Source of the DNA: Fuerstiella sp. | Lineage (GTDB): Bacteria > Planctomycetota > Planctomycetia > Planctomycetales > Planctomycetaceae | Reading direction: 5' to 3' | DNA: 64,000 nucleotides | Assembly: GCA_029245955.1 (NCBI GenBank) | Contig: JAQWOH010000084.1 | Location: forward strand, 1 to 64,000 | Shown here: positions 47,071-56,396 of the stretch, in pieces | How positions within the stretch are numbered: position 1 is the stretch's first letter | Layout: every line of letters begins with the position of its first letter | Notes under the pieces: model-generated | Database searches by the model: none | Seen by the model: only the letters and a program-made list of their open reading frames with translations | Told to the model about the DNA's origin: nothing | Program-made: the position numbers and the translations under genes

Positions 47071-47319
47071 TCAATAGTTAAATAGTCGTTCCGGGGCGAA
47101 ACTGCGACCTGCCGCAGCGTTTAATGCTCGGATGACTTTCTCCCTGGTATTCTTCGTAAGTCGTCGCCCTTTGACGGCACGTGAAACCATTTTGTGTGTC
47201 AATTGTTCCGTTGACGCTGCCACCAGATCGTGTGCCTTCAGGTCGAGTTCTTCAAGAACCTTTCCGATCGGTTGCATTCCCAGGTTTCGTTCTTCTTCCG
47301 ACAATGTAGTGGACCTCAT
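47071..47319 (-). CDS. small conserved protein, likely HTH-like
   Basis: An 82-residue protein. The sequence LGMQPIGKVLEELDLKAHDLV and SRAVKGRRLTKNTREKVIRAL reads as helix-turn-helix with a basic second half. The phrase EQLTHKMVSRA..GRRLT is one I recall from short planctomycete proteins of unknown function. It may bind DNA or RNA. It converges with the diguanylate cyclase gene and is divergent from DUF1015. Confidence 0.7.
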   Translation of the reverse strand: MRSTTLSEEERNLGMQPIGKVLEELDLKAHDLVAASTEQLTHKMVSRAVKGRRLTKNTREKVIRALNAAAGRSFAPERLFNY

Positions 47320-47501
47320 TCAGGGTTTGACGTGTTGGCTTACGTGGACATATTCACGATGCTAACACGACAGGATGGCTCTCACAGCCTGGAATCGTCC
47401 GAATTTTTGTCCGCAACAAGGCTGTGACCTTGGATGCGCCGCAGGCAATCGTTCCAATCCCGAATCCTCTGTCCAGCAAGGTTCCCCACAGAAGCAGCAT
47501 T

Positions 47502-48731
47502 ATGCCTCGCATTCAACCGTTTCAGGCAATTCGTCCCACGGCAGACAACGCTGCCACAGTTGCCTCAGTTCCCTATGACGTGGTCAGTCGAACAGAAGCT
47601 GCGGAGCTCGCAGATGGCAATCCTCACAGCTTTCTGCATGTTGTGCGGCCGGATATCGATTTGCCTGCGGACACCGATCCTTATGCCGAAGAAGTCTATG
47701 AAACAGCTCGCCGAAACCTGGATCAGCTGATCAGTGACGGAATTCTCGCGCGCGACGAAACCGCGCGTTTGTTCGTCTATCGTCAGATCATGAATGGTGT
47801 GGCTCAGACCGGCATTGTCTGCTGCTGTCACATCGATGATTACGAGAACAATTTGATTCTGAAGCACGAGAAGACTCGAAGAGTCAAGGAAGACGACCGG
47901 ACGCGTCATCTGCTGACCCTGAATGCTCACACCGGTCCCGTGTTTCTGACTTACCGGGACGTCGCTGCGGTTGATGCTCTTATTACTGAAACCGAGTCGT
48001 CGAAGTCGCTCTACGATTTCACTGCCCCTGACGGCGTACAGCATACGGTCTGGCAGGTCACCGACGCGTCATCTTTTGTCGAACACCTTTCTGAGGTGGC
48101 AGCGTTTTATGTTGCAGATGGTCATCATCGTTCTGCCAGCGCGTGGCGAGCAGGAGCGGAACGGCGGGCAGCCAACCTGAATCACACCGGCGACGAAGAA
48201 TACAACTGGTTTCTGACAGTACTGTTTCCGGCGAATCAGCTTAATATCCTGTCGTACAATCGTATTCTCAAAGATCTGAACGGGCAGTCAGCGGAGGACG
48301 TCCTTTCTCGACTGCGCGATGTCGGTGTTATCGAAGCCACCGACGATCCCGTGCCCCCAGCTGCCGGTTCGTTCTGTTTCTACCTGGAGGGCTCGTGGTA
48401 CCGGCTCACCGTTCCTGCGGATTCGATCGAACATTCAGATGCCATCGCATCACTCGACGTCGCGATACTTGAGCAGCGTGTTCTGGAGCCGATCTTCGGC
48501 ATCGAAGATGTCAGAACGGATTCGCGGATTGATTTCGTTGGTGGCATTCGAGGCACAGAGGAACTTGAGAAACGAGTCGGTTCGGATGGCTGGGCCTGTG
48601 CCATTTCGATGTTTCCGACATCCATTCAGCAGCTGATGGCCGTTTCTGACGCAGGTGAAATTATGCCTCCCAAGAGTACCTGGTTCGAACCAAAACTTCG
48701 CAGCGGATTATTGGTACACTCACTGGACTGA
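47502..48731 (+). CDS. DUF1015 family protein
   Basis: A 409-residue DUF1015 protein. Recognisable blocks are the opening IQPFQAIRP and VASVPYDVVSRTEA, then NPHSFLHVVRPD, LILKHEKTRRVKEDDRTRHL, YVADGHHRSASAWR and the late VGGIRGTEELEKRV. DUF1015 proteins are often encoded beside serine/phosphoserine metabolism genes, but none is here; function is unproven. Alternative starts up to 47424 have no family homology. The stop codon directly abuts that of the convergent HtrA gene. Confidence 0.9.
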   Translation: MPRIQPFQAIRPTADNAATVASVPYDVVSRTEAAELADGNPHSFLHVVRPDIDLPADTDPYAEEVYETARRNLDQLISDGILARDETARLFVYRQIMNGVAQTGIVCCCHIDDYENNLILKHEKTRRVKEDDRTRHLLTLNAHTGPVFLTYRDVAAVDALITETESSKSLYDFTAPDGVQHTVWQVTDASSFVEHLSEVAAFYVADGHHRSASAWRAGAERRAANLNHTGDEEYNWFLTVLFPANQLNILSYNRILKDLNGQSAEDVLSRLRDVGVIEATDDPVPPAAGSFCFYLEGSWYRLTVPADSIEHSDAIASLDVAILEQRVLEPIFGIEDVRTDSRIDFVGGIRGTEELEKRVGSDGWACAISMFPTSIQQLMAVSDAGEIMPPKSTWFEPKLRSGLLVHSLD

Positions 48732-49895
48732 TTATTTCGCGAGCTGGACTTCGACTTCAATGGCTTCGCCGTCGCGGATAATCTGCACTACAACAATGTC
48801 GCCCGGGCGGTGACTTTCCACCTCGGACAGAAATTCGTCCACTTTCCGGGTGTCTTTGCCGTTGACTCCGACAATCAGGTCTGCGGCGCTGCGATCTTCT
48901 GACTCGAACACCACGAACCCTCGTTTGACTCTGCGAATCGCCGGGCCTTTCAGTCCGACTTGTGCCGCCGGACCCTCGGGATCCATCCTCAGAATCCTTA
49001 ATCCGTCCTCGGTTTGAAGGACTTCCGTGATTCCGATATCCGGGCGGATGACTCGACCATGCTCGATCAACTCCGGAATTACTCGTGCGATCAGGTTTGA
49101 CGGGATGGCAAAACCGATTCCCGCACTTTGCCCGGTCTGGCTGGCAATGGCCGTGTTCATGCCAATGAGTCGGCCGTGAGAATCGAGTAACGGCCCCCCG
49201 GAATTGCCGGGATTGATGGCGGCGTCAGTCTGGATTACAGACTTGATCGATCGTGCTCGAGTCACAGGCAACGTTCGGTTCAGGCTGGAGATGATGCCGG
49301 TTGTCATCGTCCGTTCAAGCCCAAATGGATTGCCGATTGCCAGCACCTTCATTCCCACCTTCAGTGCGCTGGAATCACCTATCGTTATCGGAAACAGCAA
49401 TTCTGGTGGCACGTCCAGGCGGATGATGGCGATATCGTTGATGGGGTCGACACCAATGGGTTCGGCATCATAGGAATTGCCGTTGTGCAACGTGACCAGA
49501 ATCCGTTGCGCTGCTTCGATCACATGAAAGTTCGTCAGGATGTGTCCATCTGTATCCAGCACGAATCCCGATCCTGCGTCTTCTGTGCGATTCTGACGAA
49601 AGAACGTGCGTTCCGAACCGACACGTGTTGCAATGTTCACGACACTTCGATTGGTCAGGTCATATACATAGGCCGATGTTGCTTCGTCCGGGGTGAGCCC
49701 GTCTGACAGATACGCACGGGGCTTGCTGAGTTTCAGGTCGGCGTTGTCATCCGTGGACGTGGCAGGCCCAGATGTGTTCTGCTGTGCCGCGGGCTGTCCG
49801 GCGGCTGAGGGCAGACTGCTTCCGCCACTGATCAGCCAGGCCCCGAAAACTGTTCCTGCGGCTGCAGACACAAAGCAAATCACTATCTGCTTCAT
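48732..49895 (-). CDS. HtrA/DegP-type serine protease with PDZ domain
   Basis: A 387-residue S1C protease, anchored or exported through its N-terminal hydrophobic segment (4-24). The catalytic triad is readable: His124 in LTNFHVI, Asp154 in DPINDIAIIRL and Ser232 in NPGNSGGPLLD. A single PDZ domain follows (about 275-380) with LRILRMDPEGPAAQVGLKGP and a substrate-carboxylate loop. One PDZ suggests a DegS-like or DegQ-short architecture. ATG 49895 has GAGGA six bases upstream. It would degrade misfolded envelope proteins. Confidence 0.93.
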   Translation of the reverse strand: MKQIVICFVSAAAGTVFGAWLISGGSSLPSAAGQPAAQQNTSGPATSTDDNADLKLSKPRAYLSDGLTPDEATSAYVYDLTNRSVVNIATRVGSERTFFRQNRTEDAGSGFVLDTDGHILTNFHVIEAAQRILVTLHNGNSYDAEPIGVDPINDIAIIRLDVPPELLFPITIGDSSALKVGMKVLAIGNPFGLERTMTTGIISSLNRTLPVTRARSIKSVIQTDAAINPGNSGGPLLDSHGRLIGMNTAIASQTGQSAGIGFAIPSNLIARVIPELIEHGRVIRPDIGITEVLQTEDGLRILRMDPEGPAAQVGLKGPAIRRVKRGFVVFESEDRSAADLIVGVNGKDTRKVDEFLSEVESHRPGDIVVVQIIRDGEAIEVEVQLAK

Positions 49896-50161
49896 CACTG
49901 GTCCTCTTCATTCGACGCGGCGACAGGCCGCAAGGTGGGTCCGTCGGTCAAAAAAAGATAACTGAACGGAGCGATAAAGGGCACGTGCTATCGACTCTAA
50001 CGACGTGGCTGTTGACGGACGAGAAGTCTAGCAGGTATGGTCGACTGGGAGCCAGACCTGTGTGCTCAAGTTGTCTGGCATTCTGTACGGGTGGGGTGAC
50101 GACGATGGTACAGAATTATGTGCTCCTGATATGGCGCTGCAACGTTCAGAGTCGGCGGAAG

Positions 50162-53100
50162 CTACTTTGGCGGTATCAAGCGAATCGCTCGCAGGTCGAT
50201 CAACGCGAATGACGGTTCTTGCGGTGCTGTGACGACCAGCTGGCGTCGACCACGACCAAGATCGATGCTGCCAGCCGCCCACGTTCTGTAGTCGTCCCAT
50301 GACCCGGTACCAGGGACTCGGGCAGTCAGCAGGCGTGAGCCGGTGGACAGCTTCAGTGGGTTGCCGGCCGTGGAATTGTCACATGCATATTCAAATTCGA
50401 CTGTCCAGTGGCCGGATTTCGGAGAATCTATGTTCCACACAGCGTAGTCGCTGGTTGACGACCAGAAGCCGAGATTCCTGTGCTTAGTTTCGAAAACCAG
50501 GCTCGGTCCGTAGATCTCGGCGGTCGCGGCGGACAGTGTCAGCGTGCCGTCAACGTCGGCAGTGATCAGTTGAGGCTCATTGCCCTGGAACTGTTTCCAT
50601 TTCACTCCTGACGACTGAACGAACGCGATGACATCTGCAAGATCCTGCGGCGTCAGATCCTTCTCAAGTCCTTCGGGCATCAGTGATCGATTGGAGCAGG
50701 TCAGTTCCTCCAGGTTGATCCGAAGCAGTACATGCTCCTTTCCGTCAGTGCCCATCAAAGTCACACCGTTGCCTGTTTCGTTCAACAGCATTCCGCTGAA
50801 AGTCAGGCCATCGTTTGTGACGGCAGTGTAGCTTAGAAACTTTGTTTCGACGGCCTTGTTGGGGTCGAGAATCGCAGTCACCATGGCGCCGGTCGACCGA
50901 TCCTTGAGTGCTGCAAGGTCCGCGCCGATGGATTTTCCAGTATTCTTCAGGCGATGGCATGTGGCACACCGTTTTTCGAACACGACTTTTCCGCTTGCTG
51001 TATCGCCGGGGCGGTTGGCGATCTGTGCCTGCCATTCGTCAACGACAATGGAGCGTGCGGTCACCGCCGTTGTTTCCAGAAACTGTTTGGCCAGGAGTCT
51101 CAGTTTTTCGTTGCGGTGATTGAGCAACCGTTCACGTGACGAGGCATCAATATCGCTCGCGGCCAGTCTCTTTTCGGCCAGCGCAGTCAGAAGCAAATTG
51201 GTTTGTGATGAGGTCTGCAGCAGCTGATGCACTATCGATGACCTTACCGCCGGAGTAATACTGTTCCATTGATTGAACAGTGTTGCCGTGGCACGGGGCG
51301 AATTCTGAATAACAGCAGCAGCCGCGGCCATTTGTACGGGGGGGGGTGAGTCCGGACCGAGTAATTTCACAAGTCGCTCAGCTTGGTCGGGATCCGGTGT
51401 TCTATCCAGTGCCGCAAACTGCAGAGCAGACGCCCGCAGGTCAACGGGGGCGCCCGTATCCGCTGCAAGTTCCAACGCGCTGGCCATTGCCTGTGATACG
51501 GCGGCCGCTATCCTGGCATCGCTTGTTATGGCTGAGTTCACTATGTCGTGTTGTCGTACGTTGTTGAGAACCTGAGTTGCTGTTTCCCAGAACACCGGAT
51601 TCTGACGGGCCGATGGATTCAGTCGCTGAAAAATCGTGAGCAAAGGTTGCCGCAGGATATCGGATTTCTGCATTGCCGCTGCCTGATGGATCAGCCGGAC
51701 CACGATTTCATCCGAAACATCTCCACTGGAAACCGTCTTCCGCAAAACGTCAGCGATATTATCCGGCGTCAGCGATGTCATGACGGCATCGACGATTCGG
51801 GGCTCAGTTGCGTCCTGTTGCAGGAGTGCTGCCAGGGCTCCTGCGGAATCGCGGTGACGGGACTCTCCCAGTGAGAGTGCCAGTTGCCGACGAACCAGCG
51901 GCGACGGGTCATTCACCAGTTTCAGCACCTCGCCAGAAAGTCGAGCGTCACCGCGGAGCAGCGGCGACTCCAACAGCCTTACGGCGTGTCGTCTTACTTC
52001 CGAATCCTGGTCCTTCAATGCGGACAACAACAGTCTGAGCCGGTTCGCATCGCCCGTTACTGAGACGTGCTGCGATGTGTATAGTGATTGAATCCGTACG
52101 GCTGCCGAGGGATGAGACCGGCTGAGTTCAGTCAGACGTGCCACAGGCACATCATGACGATGTCGCAGAATTCGCTGAGCCGTGTCTCGCCACCAGCCAT
52201 TGGGGCTGGCAAGTCGTTCTACCAGATCGTCAGTGATTGTTTCGTTCCATGATGTAGTGAACCAGCCACGCAGTTCCGGCAGTGGCGAAGGCTGTTGTTG
52301 CCCGCTGAAACTGGCTTCGCTGGTTCCTGTGTCAGACGCCGAGGGAACAACGGTAGACTTGTCTGCCTGAGACTGCCGGTCTGAGTCACCCGTTGATGAA
52401 CAGCATTCCGCTGATGGAACGAGGCGATAGATGCGGCCTCTGTTGCTGCCAGCCTGCAGATTCAGCTTTCGCTGGTATTCTGCAGGTATCCAGGTGGGAT
52501 GTTCGATGACTTGACGATACATGTCGGCAACGTAAACGGCGCCATCCGGGCCGGTGCGCACCATGACCGGGCGAGTCCAGTTGTCGCTGCTGGCAAAGAA
52601 CTCAGATTCTTGTTCGTCGTCTGATCGCCGGCCTGCAAACGTGACGCCATCACGTTTCAGAACCAGGCGCGACACAAGGTTGTGAACGGGCTCACATGTG
52701 AAAGCGTTGCCGTAGAACTCTGCCCCCAGGAAGTTGTCGCGGTAGATGGCCGTGCTGCATGCCGATGTGAAGCGATTCACCTTGTCAAAGTCGTTAAACC
52801 GAGCCAGTGTTTCGCTGGTCGGAAAGACGGGTGCTGCCCCCGGCACTTCGGCGACTTCTGTCTTTGTCGTTGAGACTCTGGTGTGTGGGTTGCGCTGCAG
52901 ATAATGTTCTTCCAGAACATAGTGCCAGATCGGGTTGGAGTTGTTATTGCCGAACCAGTTGCCGAAGTCGTCCCGCTCACGCCCGAACTGAGTGCGTCCG
53001 CTGACTGTGTCCATCTGGCCGTTGTCGGGATCGATCCGCAGATCACGGCCGTTGATATTCAGTCGGGCCATGGCGTTAGAGGGATTGCTGTTCTCCAGCG

Positions 53101-56100
53101 CACTGACGACGTTGATCTCGCCGCCACTATCACCGTTGGCCAGATACAGAAAACCGTCCATCCCCCAGCGTAACCCGTTGACGCGATGTTGTTGGTTTCC
53201 TGTGGTGAAACCGGTGAACAGTACCTGCCGGCGGTCGGCTGCAAGATCGCCGTCTGTGTCCTCAGCGAAAATAACGTCCGGAGCCGCCGTGATGATAACG
53301 CCGTTTCTCCATAGTGCGATGCCGTTGGGAAAGGGCAGGTTGTCCAGGAACGTTGTGGCCCGATCGTAACGGCCGTCGTTGTCTGTGTCTTCGAGTACGC
53401 GAACGCGTCCGCCGCTGGTGTGGTCGGTGTCTTTTGCAGCGAGCGGCTTGTCAGGACGGCCGCTGGGATAGTCACCCATTTCAACCACCCATAATCTGCC
53501 CTGAACATCCCAGTCGAAGGCGACAGGGTCGCTGATCAGCGGCTCCGAGGCCACAAGTTCGACTCGCAGATTCGCTCTCGTCGTGATACACGCAAGCGAG
53601 TCTTCGGCCGTTTTCGGGCCCGGGAAGTCCGCTCGCAGTGCTTCGGAATAGAATGTGTGCGGCAGCAGCTTCTGCACAGCGTCGCAGATGATGTCTTCGG
53701 CTTCCGGGGCCAGGCGAGTGGGATGCTTGTAATAGACCATCGACCGATCGGCTTCGTAACCACCTTCTCTCAGAATTCGTTTCGAAGAGATGTAGCAGGG
53801 AACATCATTGCTGTAGGCATTAATCCACAGTCTGTCACTATCGAGCATATCGTTCAGACGAATGGAATAATCGACGACAACTTCTCCGCCAAGAAACACC
53901 ATCGCCAGTTCTTCACCAAGACACCATGTCTGAACGGGATACTCCGGAACTGTGGTGGGAATGGATTTTCCATCGTCCAGCAGTTTCAGGAAGTGTCGGG
54001 CATGCACACCGCTGTGCCCGGGTTCCTTCGATCGTTGTTCCCACTCCTCGCGCGACGGCAGCGGACCCAGCGGCAGGTCGACGCGTGCCATCTGGCAGTT
54101 GATGCGAGGGTCGAGAGGCCGGATTTGCCCGGTCACCTGACCCGTTGCAGCTGCTTCCAGCAGTGTTGCCACCTCATCGGCGACGGCGCGACCATGTTGC
54201 CTTGCCATTTCGTGAGTTCCTCGCGGTGTCGGATTCGCGTCAGCTCCACAGCCGATAGCAATCAGAGCAATGGCTCCGGTGTTGTCAGCTTCGATCATAT
54301 CCGCCGCAAAGCCCGGCCAGTCGCCGCTGATCTTATTAAACTGACCTGTTTCAGTTGTGGCGTGACAGGCGTAGTTCGCCAGTACGGCAATCAGTTTCCC
54401 GTCGACATCGTGTGCCGCAATCATTGGAAACTCGTGATCGACCGGACCGTCCGGTGTCTCGCCGAATCCTGTCCATCTTCCGTCTGTCAGCGTTCGGCGG
54501 TTTATCGCGAAATCTACTTTGCCCCGAGCTATAGACAGTTTTCCGGGTCGGCGGGCAGCAATGGCATTGTCGGTGACTTTAACCAGCTTTGCTGTCAGCT
54601 CAGCTTCGTATTGTTCCAGATGGGTTGCTTCCTCTTCGGGAAGATCAGTCAGGATATTGGGCGCGAAATTTCGTAACCATGGGCCGGAGTGCGTATGGGT
54701 TGAGCATACAGCGAAATGTTCACGACTGATCCTGTGATTTACTGCGACTGCGGCAAATACCGATTCCACGACTGACCCCGGAACGCCACAGTTGTCGACT
54801 GTCACCAGGATGGAGAGTGGTCGTTCAGGTTCGCCGCCGATCGCCAAGGCACGAGCATGGATTCGGGCGGCTACTCCTTCAGATTCCGTTGCCCGATTTC
54901 CATAGCCGGCAAGGCGCACCGGGAATGCAGGGGTGATGTCGGCGACTGCGGCTCCAATCGGTACCGGTGGCAATGCAGATATCGCTTCGCGACGACGCTG
55001 TGCAGCGTGAAGATCATCGACAGATACGTGTTGGATCAGGTTCGGCAAATGAGCCGTATCTTCGTTCTGCCAGCAGAGATTACCCTCATGGAGAAAAACT
55101 CCATTGTGCGAACCGTCCGCGCGCTGCAACGGTGGAAGTCCTGTATGCCGTCCCCGTGCGACTGCCTTCAGGATGGCGTCCGGAAGTGAGCGGAGTGTGT
55201 TTGGGCCTGGGCTGTTTTTCCGAAAAGCAGCATAGCCGATGGCTGACTGAATGGATTCGTCTGCATGGCGAAGTTTCCTGTTTTGACATAGTGATCTGTT
55301 CAGCCTGTCTGCCGCTTCTCTGAACGTCAGAAACTTCACTTTTGAACCGTGCTTCTTTGTGGCGTGGTCGATCAGTTCCACGACCTGCTCTGATGTGATC
55401 CAGCCGTGAGGGTGAAAGACCAGATTGAAGACGCCCTGCTTATGTACGGTGATGTCGAGTGCCGCTTTCCAGTCTTCCACGGTGACCGGGTTATTGACTC
55501 CGTGCAGGTGCTGGGCCGACCAGTCGCTGGGTGCAACACACGGAAACTGCCAGCACGAGTTGTTGATGATGTACGGATACGGATAGTTCCTGATGTAGTT
55601 GACGAACTTGTCGTGCTGCGTGTTACCTCGTTTCAGGCCCCGCACCTTGTACTTCCAGAATCGCTCGTTGCCGTCCTTGTCCAGCACCAGCTCACGAGGA
55701 ATCGATGGATCGTCAGACGTGAAGAAATTCATAACAGAAGAATCGATCTGCAGAAAATTTCCGGCGGCTGTCGTTTTGTTGAAGATCTCGGAATAGAACC
55801 GAGGACTGACTGTATTCAGTGAGTCGCAACATGGCATTCGGAAGGCGACGGGCATATTGCCGGGAATCGTGCTGAGCAGATCAACGCAGCGGTCGTAGGT
55901 TGATTTGGCTTTATCGAAGTCTCCTCCCTGCAGCAGCGGGCAGGGATGGTCGACAGTATGAACTTCAATGCTCAGCCCTTCTTCCAGCCAGCTTTGCAGT
56001 TGCGGATCATCAGACTTCACATCACACGTCATGATACTGACCGGCGCCCGGCCGTCGATTTTTTTCAGGCGATTCAGAATCGGCCGCAGGTACTGTTCGT

Positions 56101-56317
56101 ACTTTGCTGTATCGCGCATGTCGTCGATCGCCAGCACAACAACTGCATCAATGCCTTCTTCGTCGACCCACTGAGGAGTCACGAGTTTTGGGAAATTCTG
56201 ATCGGGATACCACGGATTGGATTCATCAAGCCGGGCAGGACGGTCGTCGTCACCAATACACGACGAAGCAGAAAGAGAAAGGAGGGAAATTGATGCAACG
56301 ATGCAGAACCATCGCAT
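50162..56317 (-). CDS. giant secreted fusion: deacetylase-like, ceramidase-like, PVC propeller, HEAT, cytochrome c and CBM-like domains
   Basis: A 2051-residue exported protein. The order is: signal peptide (1-20, possible lipobox ending Cys20); a NodB-type polysaccharide-deacetylase region (about 45-345; AIDDMRDT, EVHTVDHPCP, FHPHGW); a short linker where FG-GAP repeats usually occur in relatives; a neutral-ceramidase N-terminal-like domain (452-900; GAAVADITPAFPV, STHTHSGPW, YACHATT); a PVC membrane-bound dehydrogenase beta-propeller (about 910-1330; GGRVRVLEDTDNDGRYD); HEAT repeats (1340-1750); cytochrome c CATCHRL (~1782); and a C-terminal carbohydrate-binding-like beta domain (1905-2050). 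These modules are normally separate planctomycete proteins. The fusion suggests coupled deacylation and oxidation of a surface polymer; this is inference. A nine-G tract lies at 51338-51346. Confidence 0.85.
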   Translation of the reverse strand: MRWFCIVASISLLSLSASSCIGDDDRPARLDESNPWYPDQNFPKLVTPQWVDEEGIDAVVVLAIDDMRDTAKYEQYLRPILNRLKKIDGRAPVSIMTCDVKSDDPQLQSWLEEGLSIEVHTVDHPCPLLQGGDFDKAKSTYDRCVDLLSTIPGNMPVAFRMPCCDSLNTVSPRFYSEIFNKTTAAGNFLQIDSSVMNFFTSDDPSIPRELVLDKDGNERFWKYKVRGLKRGNTQHDKFVNYIRNYPYPYIINNSCWQFPCVAPSDWSAQHLHGVNNPVTVEDWKAALDITVHKQGVFNLVFHPHGWITSEQVVELIDHATKKHGSKVKFLTFREAADRLNRSLCQNRKLRHADESIQSAIGYAAFRKNSPGPNTLRSLPDAILKAVARGRHTGLPPLQRADGSHNGVFLHEGNLCWQNEDTAHLPNLIQHVSVDDLHAAQRRREAISALPPVPIGAAVADITPAFPVRLAGYGNRATESEGVAARIHARALAIGGEPERPLSILVTVDNCGVPGSVVESVFAAVAVNHRISREHFAVCSTHTHSGPWLRNFAPNILTDLPEEEATHLEQYEAELTAKLVKVTDNAIAARRPGKLSIARGKVDFAINRRTLTDGRWTGFGETPDGPVDHEFPMIAAHDVDGKLIAVLANYACHATTETGQFNKISGDWPGFAADMIEADNTGAIALIAIGCGADANPTPRGTHEMARQHGRAVADEVATLLEAAATGQVTGQIRPLDPRINCQMARVDLPLGPLPSREEWEQRSKEPGHSGVHARHFLKLLDDGKSIPTTVPEYPVQTWCLGEELAMVFLGGEVVVDYSIRLNDMLDSDRLWINAYSNDVPCYISSKRILREGGYEADRSMVYYKHPTRLAPEAEDIICDAVQKLLPHTFYSEALRADFPGPKTAEDSLACITTRANLRVELVASEPLISDPVAFDWDVQGRLWVVEMGDYPSGRPDKPLAAKDTDHTSGGRVRVLEDTDNDGRYDRATTFLDNLPFPNGIALWRNGVIITAAPDVIFAEDTDGDLAADRRQVLFTGFTTGNQQHRVNGLRWGMDGFLYLANGDSGGEINVVSALENSNPSNAMARLNINGRDLRIDPDNGQMDTVSGRTQFGRERDDFGNWFGNNNSNPIWHYVLEEHYLQRNPHTRVSTTKTEVAEVPGAAPVFPTSETLARFNDFDKVNRFTSACSTAIYRDNFLGAEFYGNAFTCEPVHNLVSRLVLKRDGVTFAGRRSDDEQESEFFASSDNWTRPVMVRTGPDGAVYVADMYRQVIEHPTWIPAEYQRKLNLQAGSNRGRIYRLVPSAECCSSTGDSDRQSQADKSTVVPSASDTGTSEASFSGQQQPSPLPELRGWFTTSWNETITDDLVERLASPNGWWRDTAQRILRHRHDVPVARLTELSRSHPSAAVRIQSLYTSQHVSVTGDANRLRLLLSALKDQDSEVRRHAVRLLESPLLRGDARLSGEVLKLVNDPSPLVRRQLALSLGESRHRDSAGALAALLQQDATEPRIVDAVMTSLTPDNIADVLRKTVSSGDVSDEIVVRLIHQAAAMQKSDILRQPLLTIFQRLNPSARQNPVFWETATQVLNNVRQHDIVNSAITSDARIAAAVSQAMASALELAADTGAPVDLRASALQFAALDRTPDPDQAERLVKLLGPDSPPPVQMAAAAAVIQNSPRATATLFNQWNSITPAVRSSIVHQLLQTSSQTNLLLTALAEKRLAASDIDASSRERLLNHRNEKLRLLAKQFLETTAVTARSIVVDEWQAQIANRPGDTASGKVVFEKRCATCHRLKNTGKSIGADLAALKDRSTGAMVTAILDPNKAVETKFLSYTAVTNDGLTFSGMLLNETGNGVTLMGTDGKEHVLLRINLEELTCSNRSLMPEGLEKDLTPQDLADVIAFVQSSGVKWKQFQGNEPQLITADVDGTLTLSAATAEIYGPSLVFETKHRNLGFWSSTSDYAVWNIDSPKSGHWTVEFEYACDNSTAGNPLKLSTGSRLLTARVPGTGSWDDYRTWAAGSIDLGRGRRQLVVTAPQEPSFALIDLRAIRLIPPK

Positions 56318-56396
56318 GGCACTGGTACTCCGGTCGAGGTGGAAGAATTACGCCCCAGTGTACCGAAATTCAGGTACACGTCACTCGTGATCGAAG

